From NCBI RefSeq assembly GCF_003097355.1, contig NZ_PYUI01000006.1, positions 1 to 64,000 on the forward strand: 64,000 nucleotides of DNA, in the 5' to 3' direction. Below, in pieces: positions 58,146-64,000 of the stretch (position 1 is its first letter; each line of letters begins with the position of its first letter). The notes under the pieces were generated by a model that made no database searches, was not told the DNA's origin, and saw nothing but the letters and a program-made list of their open reading frames with translations. The position numbers and the translations under genes were made by a program. This stretch comes from Arthrobacter sp. H-02-3 (GTDB lineage Bacteria > Actinomycetota > Actinomycetes > Actinomycetales > Micrococcaceae).

Positions 58146-59018
58146 CTATTGGCCACCGCGGCGGGCGGGCTGCGCGGTGTTGACGGTGTGAATGGCGCGG
58201 AGCAGCTTTGCCGGGAAATAGACCGAGAAGAACACCACCATGGGCGCCTTCAGGGCCATCTTCTTGACGTTGTGGGCCTTGTAGGTGCGGTCAAAGCGCG
58301 TCACGTAGTAGCGGTAGTCGCGGGGTGAATCCTCGAGCCTCCGGGCGGACATGCCCGAGATCATCTGCGGCCAGTACTGGATCCGGAGATCGTGGTCCGC
58401 CAGGTGCAGCGAGAGGTCGATGTCCTCGTGCATTTCGTCCCGTTCGTCCCGGCAGGTGTCGGCCCGGATGGTTTCCCAGGCCGAACGGCGGAGGGCCATG
58501 TTGGAGCCGAAGAGGAAGTGATACTGGTGCTTGGCAAGCTTGAGCATCAGTTGGCGCATTTTGTCGTCGGCCTTGAGCCCGAAGCGGCGCATCGGCATGT
58601 CGTAGTAGACCACCGGACCGGTTGCGGCGTGCACCGAGTCGTCCGTGAAGGCATTCTGGACCTGCTCCACCCAGTCAGGCTCCAGCACGGAGTCGGCGTC
58701 GATCCTGCCGAGGATGTCGCCTGTAGCGTGGTCCAGACCGAAATTGCGCGTGGGAATGAGCCCCTGAGCGCTGTGCTGGCTGAGGAGGATGATGGGACTC
58801 TCCGGATACTCAAGTTGCATCTGGCGCACGATGTCTGCCGTGCGGTCCTTGGACAGATTGTCCACCACAATGATTTCGTGGGCAGGCACCGACTGGTAGA
58901 CCGCGGCAATCAGACACTGCCGGATGACGCTTTCCTCGTTGTACGCCGGGATCACAATAGACACAGACGGCGGTGGAGCAGTAAGCAGGTCGTCCTGGGG
59001 TGATCTATGGGGTGACAT
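58146..59018 (-). CDS. Family 2 glycosyltransferase
   Basis: A GT-A glycosyltransferase of 290 residues. VSIVIPAYNEESVIRQCL and VVDNLSKDRTADIV are the nucleotide-sugar-binding start, DILGRIDADSVL the metal-binding DXD, and HEDIDLSLHLADHDLRI the catalytic Asp region. A C-terminal hydrophobic patch (MVVFFSVYFPAKLL) suggests membrane association. The ATG at 59018 is chosen because the sequence upstream has no homology; an AT-rich TAAATT lies 9 bases upstream, consistent with a leaderless transcript. Acceptor unknown. Confidence 0.9.
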   Translation of the reverse strand: MSPHRSPQDDLLTAPPPSVSIVIPAYNEESVIRQCLIAAVYQSVPAHEIIVVDNLSKDRTADIVRQMQLEYPESPIILLSQHSAQGLIPTRNFGLDHATGDILGRIDADSVLEPDWVEQVQNAFTDDSVHAATGPVVYYDMPMRRFGLKADDKMRQLMLKLAKHQYHFLFGSNMALRRSAWETIRADTCRDERDEMHEDIDLSLHLADHDLRIQYWPQMISGMSARRLEDSPRDYRYYVTRFDRTYKAHNVKKMALKAPMVVFFSVYFPAKLLRAIHTVNTAQPARRGGQ

Positions 59019-59120
59019 CACCACAAATTTAGCATCTAGCCTGCAGGCTGAAGCCGGGCCGCCGCGCGGACCGGCGCCGGACCGGCACGGGACCGGGACG
59101 GGACCGGGCGAAACAAAGGG

Positions 59121-59154
59121 AGGGATCCCGCCCCATGGCGGAATCCCTCCCTCG
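59121..59154 (-). terminator. Terminator of the Ala-rich membrane-protein gene
   Basis: A long stem of about 15 bp with one mismatch (GGGAGGGAT... pairing with ...ATCCCTCCC, loop CCAT), followed on the minus strand by TTTGTTT. Confidence 0.8.
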
Positions 59155-59185
59155 GTTCGGCTCAATGGCCTCGGCTCGGCCGGTG

Positions 59186-60181
59186 CTACTGGCCCGGCTT
59201 GTTCGAGCCGTTGTTCAGGTTGGACGCGATGTTGCGTACGGCGGTCTTGGCATCGGTGGCAACCTTGGTCGCAGCCGTCGTGGCGTCGTCGGCAACGTCC
59301 TTGGCCGCCTCCGTTGCATCGTCGGCCGCTGCAGCTGTCGCGTCGGCTGCCTCCGCAGAGGCATCAGCCGCGGCGTCGGCTGCCGCAACAGTGGCGGCGC
59401 CGGCCTTGTCGGCGGCGTCCTTGAGGGTCTCGTTGACGCTGCTGGCCGCGACAGGGGCCGGCGTTACCGGCGTCGGCACCTTCCAGGGGTCCTCCACCGG
59501 CTTGGAAGCCTTCCAGGCGGCAACACCGGCAGCAGCTGCGGCAGCGATGATGCCGAAGATCAGCAGCCCGCGGTGCTTGTGCTTGGGCTTCTGCGGCTTG
59601 GCGAGCTTCGCGCTGGCGGTCTTACCGGCCTCGGCGGCGGCGGCCTTGATGTTCTTTCCGGCAGCCTTGGCCTGCTTCTTGGTGACCTTGGCCTGCTCCT
59701 GGACGCTGCGGACGACGCCGGAGTCAACAAGCTTCTGCGCCACGGCGTCCACATGGGCCGGAGCGTTCTCCAGCGTGCGGTGGACGGCCTCGGAAGCGTA
59801 CCCGAGCTGGTCGGAAAGCTTGGGCAGGTACTCGACCACCACCCGGTCGCGTGCGCTGGCGATCACGGGGGACGCCTTGTCCACGGCTTCGTGCAGGCGC
59901 GGAGTCGCGCCCTCGGCGGCTTCGGTGATCTTCGGCGCAAGGTGGGCCAGGCTGTCCTGAAGGCGGGGGGTGACGGTGGCAACGCTGCCGGCCAGATTGT
60001 GGGCTGCCGACTTGAGCCCTTCCTGAATCTTGGGGGACGCGGTGTCCAGTCCATGCTGCAACCGGGGAACAGCCCAATTCACGGCCGCTTCAACCCGCGG
60101 TGCCGCCCAATCCTTGGCGTTGTCTACTCCGGTGCTGACTGACTGCTCAAGGTCACGGGCAATACGATCCGATTTCTTCAC
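59186..60181 (-). CDS. Ala-rich helical membrane protein
   Basis: Not recognised beyond its type. The 331-residue protein has an N-terminal region of amphipathic heptad-like repeats (WAAPRVEAAVNWAVPRL, SPKIQEGLKSA, TPRLQDSLAHL), a Lys-rich segment (about 165-205), one membrane helix (GLLIFGIIAAAAAAGVAAW, about 206-224), and a C-terminal Ala/Asp/Thr-rich low-complexity region resembling LEA or apolipoprotein-like repeats. GTG start at 60181 with GGAGG. Expected orientation puts one side cytoplasmic with the other outside. Divergent from the cyclophilin gene. Confidence 0.75.
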   Translation of the reverse strand: MKKSDRIARDLEQSVSTGVDNAKDWAAPRVEAAVNWAVPRLQHGLDTASPKIQEGLKSAAHNLAGSVATVTPRLQDSLAHLAPKITEAAEGATPRLHEAVDKASPVIASARDRVVVEYLPKLSDQLGYASEAVHRTLENAPAHVDAVAQKLVDSGVVRSVQEQAKVTKKQAKAAGKNIKAAAAEAGKTASAKLAKPQKPKHKHRGLLIFGIIAAAAAAGVAAWKASKPVEDPWKVPTPVTPAPVAASSVNETLKDAADKAGAATVAAADAAADASAEAADATAAAADDATEAAKDVADDATTAATKVATDAKTAVRNIASNLNNGSNKPGQ

Positions 60182-60336
60182 AACTACCTCCCGATTAATG
60201 TGACGGTTCTGCTGTTAGCCTACGTGTCTAGGAACGCACCGGCTATTCTTCAGGCCGATTTCCAGTGGATTTCACCCAGCGCGGAACTGACTGCGTGGCC
60301 CTATGCGCATGGACCCGTCATGGAAGAATAGGCCCC

Positions 60337-60882
60337 ATGACTGCCAACGCAACCGCAAAAGCCACTATCCACACGAGCCTCGGCGACATCGTCGTCAACC
60401 TCTTTGGCAACCACGCGCCGAAGACCGTCGACAACTTCGTCGGACTGGCCACCGGCGAGAAGGCCTGGACCCACCCGGAAACGGGCGAGGACAAGACGGG
60501 CACGCCGCTCTACAACGGCACCATCTTCCACCGCATCATCAAGGACTTCATGATCCAGGCCGGCGATCCGCTGGGCCGCGGCACGGGCGGACCGGGCTAC
60601 AAGTTCGACGACGAAATCCACCCGGAACTGACGTTCAACGAGCCGTACAAGCTGGCCATGGCCAACGCCGGCATCCAGATGGGCCGCGGCACCAACGGTT
60701 CGCAGTTCTTCATCACCACCATCCCCACGGGCTGGCTGCAGGGCAAGCACAGCATCTTCGGCGAGGTCGCCGATGACGAATCCAAGAAGGTCGTCGACGC
60801 GATCGAAGGTGTCCGCACCGGCATGGGCGACCGCCCCGTCGAGGACGTCACCATCAACAGCATTGATATCGAGAAGCTCTAA
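60337..60882 (+). CDS. Peptidyl-prolyl cis-trans isomerase (cyclophilin)
   Basis: A cytoplasmic cyclophilin of 181 residues without signal peptide. The core has NGTIFHRIIKDFMIQAGDPLGRGTGGPGYKFDDE and NGSQFFITTIPTGWLQGKHSIFGEV, both typical of PPIase type A (PpiA). ATG at 60337. The homologue is also close to the origin in Mycobacterium (ppiA, near crgA). Rhomboid gene follows 9 bases later, so the two are probably co-transcribed. Confidence 0.95.
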   Translation: MTANATAKATIHTSLGDIVVNLFGNHAPKTVDNFVGLATGEKAWTHPETGEDKTGTPLYNGTIFHRIIKDFMIQAGDPLGRGTGGPGYKFDDEIHPELTFNEPYKLAMANAGIQMGRGTNGSQFFITTIPTGWLQGKHSIFGEVADDESKKVVDAIEGVRTGMGDRPVEDVTINSIDIEKL

Positions 60883-60891
60883 CCCCACACC

Positions 60892-61758
60892 ATGAGCTAC
60901 GGAGTTCCGGCGGCAGAGCCGTCCGCGGAGATCCCGGTGTGCCCCAGGCACCCGGACCGGCCCGCCTATGTGCGCTGCCAGCGATGCGGCCGCCCTGCGT
61001 GCCCCGATTGCCAGCGGGCGGCCGCCGTCGGATTCCAATGCGTTGACTGCGTCAATGAAACCAAACGCACGACGCCGACCGTCAGGACCGTCTACGGCGG
61101 CGCCGCGACCATCGGCAAACCTGTAGTCACTTTCGTGATTATTGGGCTGTGCGCCCTTGTTTATGCCCTGCAGTGGATCGTCCCCAACGACGGGATCTAC
61201 CAGCAGCTGGCATATGCCCCCGCCTTCACTGACAGCGAGCCGTGGCGGATGCTCACCTCGGCGTTCCTGCACTCCCAGGGATTCCTGCTCCACATCGTCC
61301 TGAACATGTACACGCTGTGGATTTTCGGCCAGATCCTTGAACCGCTGCTGGGCCATGTCCGCTTCCTGGCGATCTATCTGCTCTCCGCCGTCGGCGGCTC
61401 GGCCGGCTTCCTCCTGCTGACCCCGGTCTATCCCGTGAACGGCCCCGTTGGCCTCGTAGGAGCCTCCGGCGCCATCTTCGGCCTGTTCGGCGCCCTGCTG
61501 GTGGTCCAGCGGCAACGCGGCGGCGATATCCGCCAACTCCTGGTCCTGATCGCCATCAACGGCGTCATCGGATTCATGGTCCCCCAGATCGCGTGGCAGG
61601 CCCATCTTGGCGGCCTCGTCACCGGCGCCCTGAGCGCCGTCGTCATTGCCTACACTCCCCGCGGACCCCGGCAGACTCTGATCCAGGTGATCGGCCTCGC
61701 CGGCGTCCTGGCCCTGGTGATCGTCGTTTCAGCCGTCCGGATGGCCGGCGCCGCTTAA
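60892..61758 (+). CDS. Rhomboid-family intramembrane serine protease
   Basis: A 288-residue membrane protease. The catalytic GASGAIFGLFG (Ser in TM4) and the AHLGGLVTG His (TM6) are in place; about six to seven helices. The N-terminus has a B-box-like zinc finger with four Cys-pair motifs (CPRHPDRPAYVRCQRCG, CPDCQ, CVDC), common in actinobacterial rhomboids. Cleaves membrane proteins within the bilayer; substrates unknown. It lies immediately after the cyclophilin and before the DnaA-box region. Confidence 0.93.
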   Translation: MSYGVPAAEPSAEIPVCPRHPDRPAYVRCQRCGRPACPDCQRAAAVGFQCVDCVNETKRTTPTVRTVYGGAATIGKPVVTFVIIGLCALVYALQWIVPNDGIYQQLAYAPAFTDSEPWRMLTSAFLHSQGFLLHIVLNMYTLWIFGQILEPLLGHVRFLAIYLLSAVGGSAGFLLLTPVYPVNGPVGLVGASGAIFGLFGALLVVQRQRGGDIRQLLVLIAINGVIGFMVPQIAWQAHLGGLVTGALSAVVIAYTPRGPRQTLIQVIGLAGVLALVIVVSAVRMAGAA

Positions 61759-62965
61759 GTCAGGCCCGCCTCCACCACCTTTGCCGCCTACCCCGGGGGC
61801 GCCCCTTTGCCGGCCATCCCGCCTGCGCCCCGCCGTACTCGTGCCCATCCATCCGGGCGTAGTTCCGGGCAGTTTTGTCCGGGGGCACTTCGACGTGAAA
61901 ACGCCGCTCCCAGGCCGTCTATCGCCGTCTCCGGCCCGCAAAGTCGCCCCGGACGGCGCACCTCACCAGCCCTGCCGGCGCAGCCCGACAGCCCTGCCGG
62001 CACGACCCTGGCTCCCGTCTGCACCACCCGTCTGAACCTCCGGGGAAAACCCGTCCGATCTGCGGCGATGTCCCCGGCCGCGGGTGGAAGTTTTCCACAG
62101 GGGTTATCCACATTGTTAATAACTTACACGCGTGTAGTTCGTGCCGGGTTTCCCGATCTGAAGGCCACAGCTGGCGAATTTCCGGGAGCGTGGGGAGGCC
62201 GTCCGATGGATCTCCACACCTGTGGATAACTTCTGTGGGTAGCCCTGTGAGTAAGTGGATAACTCTGTTTGTTCGCCGGGTCCGCTGCTTCGCCCTGCAA
62301 CAATGCGTCCCCAGGAACTGCAGATGCGCTGCCGGCTTCCCGCCGGCCCGCCGCCCCGTGTCGCTGGATCGTACGCCATCGCCGCAATGTGCAGCGGTGA
62401 CGTCCTTTGATCCGGCCGCCCCTCAGGCCGCACGGCACGCACCGCTGGCCGACGCCAAGGTCTTTCAACAGGGTTATTCACAGTGTTAATAACTTGATCC
62501 TCTTAGTAGCCACGCGAAAAAATCCGGCTCATGGCCCGCCAGCAAGGCATGCCGGATCCGCGAGCCGGCGGTTATCCCCAGCTGTGGATAACTTGTGGGT
62601 AGAACACTGTTACTAAGTGGATAACTTATTCGTCGCACTCCGCCGGCCGGGACAGTCGCTTCTGGCGTGGCCTGGCACGGCCGCGGAGCACCGGACGGAG
62701 CGGATGGCCGATCCACGGCACTTTTCCACAGGGAATCCACACTGTTAATAACTTACAGCGTTGTAATTCATGGCCCGGCGGAGATACCGCAGCCCCCGGA
62801 CCGGCCAGCTGCGGCCTTTTGCCCGGGCTGGAAGGCGCGAATGAACGGAAACTTATGAACAATGTGGATAAGTTTCCCCAGACTTGTGCACAGCTGTGGA
62901 TAAAGCCGGCTCATGGAACCGGCGCTGCGCGGCACCGCGTCAGGCCGCCCCGCCGGACCGCGGCG
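61759..62965. other. Non-coding region with the DnaA-box array
   Basis: A 1.2-kb gap between the rhomboid and 3-methyladenine glycosylase genes. The first third (61759-62090) is GC-rich with no clear feature; the rest is the repeated DnaA-box array described separately. No supported gene on either strand. Confidence 0.7.
62091..62903. other. Three-module DnaA-box array
   Basis: Modules of type A (near 62091-62140, 62461-62509, 62722-62769) share TTTTCCACAGGG, a DnaA-type box and GTTAATAACTT. Modules of type B (near 62212-62271, 62572-62632) share CTGTGGATAACTT, TGTGGGTAG and AAGTGGATAACT. A last partial module lies at 62862-62903. Perfect boxes: TTATCCACA at 62104 and its complement TGTGGATAA at 62221, 62583, 62863 and 62895. 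Near-perfect: TTATTCACA at 62474, TTATCCCCA at 62572, AGTGGATAA at 62254 and 62616. It is denser in perfect boxes than the dnaA-dnaN gap. Confidence 0.85.
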
Positions 62966-63571
62966 TCAGTGCGGCCAGACGCCCGACGTTCCGCGCCGGT
63001 GGCTGTCCAGCAGGTGGGTATCCACCATGCCTATGGCTTCCATGAGCGCAAACATGGTGGTGGGTCCGACGAACGCGAAACCCTTCTTGCGCAGCGCCTT
63101 AGACAGCGCCACAGACTCGGCCGAGGTCGTGGGGACCTGATCCAGCGAATGAGGCCGGGGCGTGGTTGAGGGCTGAAAGGCCCAGACGAAGTCGACCAGG
63201 CCGCCGTCGTCCCGCAACGCCAGAGTCGCACTGGCGTTGGTGATCGTTGCTTGGATTTTGAGCCGGTTCCGGACAATGCCGGCATCGAGCATGAGCCGTT
63301 CCACATCGGCGTCGGTGAAGGACGCTACCGTCTCCGGGTGGAAGTTCTTGAATGCCGCACGGAAAGCGGGCCGCTTCCGCAGAATCGTCGCCCAGGACAG
63401 CCCGGCCTGGAACCCTTCGAGGCAGATTCGTTCGTAGAGTCCTTGCTCATCCCGGACGGGCATTCCCCACTCGGTGTCGTAGTACTCACGCAGCATGGGA
63501 TCCACGGCTGCCCACACAGGCCGCGCCAGTCCGTCGTCGCCAATAATTGAGCCGCTTACTGCCGGGGTCAT
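62966..63571 (-). CDS. tag: DNA-3-methyladenine glycosylase I
   Basis: A base-excision repair enzyme of 201 residues that removes 3-methyladenine. The N-terminal PVWAAVDPMLREYYDTEWG and EGFQAGLSWATILRKRPAFRAAF are the Tag signature, including the aromatic binding-pocket residues; the Zn ligands of Tag are only partly recognised here (late His in MVDTHLLDSH). It lies between the DnaA-box array and crgA. ATG at 63571. Confidence 0.92.
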   Translation of the reverse strand: MTPAVSGSIIGDDGLARPVWAAVDPMLREYYDTEWGMPVRDEQGLYERICLEGFQAGLSWATILRKRPAFRAAFKNFHPETVASFTDADVERLMLDAGIVRNRLKIQATITNASATLALRDDGGLVDFVWAFQPSTTPRPHSLDQVPTTSAESVALSKALRKKGFAFVGPTTMFALMEAIGMVDTHLLDSHRRGTSGVWPH

Positions 63572-63674
63572 CTGGAATCCTTCGCTGGGTTAATGCCGCT
63601 CCCAGCATTATCGGTCATAAGGACACGGCCGCCTGAAGCCGGCACAGCCGGGCGCTCGAGCGCCGGGATTAACG

Positions 63675-63711
63675 CTGATGGGCCGGTACACAGTGTGTAC
63701 CGGCCCATCAG
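63675..63711 (-). terminator. Hairpin after crgA
   Basis: A 16-bp perfect stem (CTGATGGGCCGGTACA with TGTACCGGCCCATCAG, five-base loop CAGTG). On the minus strand only a weak U-tract (TTAAT) follows. It lies 24 bases after the crgA stop. Confidence 0.75.
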
Positions 63712-63735
63712 GGACATGCTCCGCGGAGGCGTGGT

Positions 63736-63987
63736 TCAGGAACGCCAGCGCGTGGTCATCAGGAAGCCGATGATCGCGATTCCGAACCCGACGACGATGT
63801 TCCACGAGGCCCAGGCCTGCACTGGGAAGGCGCCTTGAGTGATGTAGAACGTGATGATCCACAGCAGACCAACGATCATCAGGCCAAACATGACGGGCTT
63901 GAACCAGACCGGATTGGGCTTGTAGGCCGCAGCAGAAGTCTGCGGCGCCACACTGGTAGTCCTCTTACGCGGCTTCGAGACGGGCAC
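63736..63987 (-). CDS. crgA: Cell division protein CrgA
   Basis: An actinobacterial division protein that works with FtsZ and PBPs at the septum. The 83-residue protein has the CrgA form: a short basic N-terminus, helix 1 (VMFGLMIVGLLWIITFYIT), and helix 2 (NIVVGFGIAIIGFLMTTRWRS), with the typical C-terminal TTRWR. GTG start at 63987 with AAGGAGG just upstream at the window edge. Confidence 0.94.
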   Translation of the reverse strand: MPVSKPRKRTTSVAPQTSAAAYKPNPVWFKPVMFGLMIVGLLWIITFYITQGAFPVQAWASWNIVVGFGIAIIGFLMTTRWRS

Positions 63988-64000
63988 TGATCCTCCTTGG

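Overview
This window is the replication-origin region of a high-GC actinobacterium, most likely a member of the Micrococcaceae (Arthrobacter/Pseudarthrobacter type). That assignment is an inference. It rests on the GC-rich codon use, many GTG starts, the gene order rpmH-dnaA-dnaN-gnd-recF-dciA-gyrB-gyrA-DUF3566-tRNA-Ile-tRNA-Ala, and actinobacterial markers (CrgA, a DLW-39-like peptide, a MurJ/pseudokinase pair).

Layout. Positions 0.2-19.3 kb hold accessory and envelope genes: an M18 aminopeptidase, an amino-acid permease, two NarL-type two-component systems each tied to an ABC transporter, a PAP2/diacylglycerol-kinase fusion, a DeoR/MFS pair, an ABC-F protein and a penicillin-binding lipoprotein. 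Positions 19.4-23.3 kb hold a FAD oxidoreductase, a GT87-type membrane glycosyltransferase and two tiny genes with strong ribosome-binding sites and their own terminators. Positions 23.4-31.8 kb carry a histidine phosphatase, CCA-adding enzyme, NUDIX hydrolase, murJ, a pseudokinase/discoidin membrane protein and trxB-trxA.

Positions 31.8-38.0 kb form a gene desert of about 6.2 kb that carries nine parS sites (a tenth lies inside parA), a DnaA-box cluster, G-rich repeats and no convincing gene. The parB-parA-rsmG-jag-yidC-yidD-rnpA-rpmH cluster follows on the minus strand, then the plus-strand replication cluster dnaA to gyrA with a probable oriC between dnaA and dnaN. Beyond the two tRNAs come a cupin, an EamA transporter, a family 2 glycosyltransferase, an Ala-rich membrane protein, a cyclophilin, a rhomboid protease, 3-methyladenine glycosylase and CrgA.

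How the parts relate. ParA/ParB and the parS sites segregate the origin; DnaA acts at its boxes; DnaN, DciA, RecF and gyrase support replication; YidC, Jag, YidD, MurJ, the PBP and CrgA serve membrane and wall growth. The most striking unexplained structure is non-coding. One element is a three-times repeated DnaA-box module at 62.09-62.90 kb, about 17 kb from dnaA and denser in boxes than the dnaA-dnaN gap. The others are the parS-rich gene desert, a parS site embedded in the apparent parB terminator, and the two uncharacterised small genes near 22.6 and 23.2 kb.
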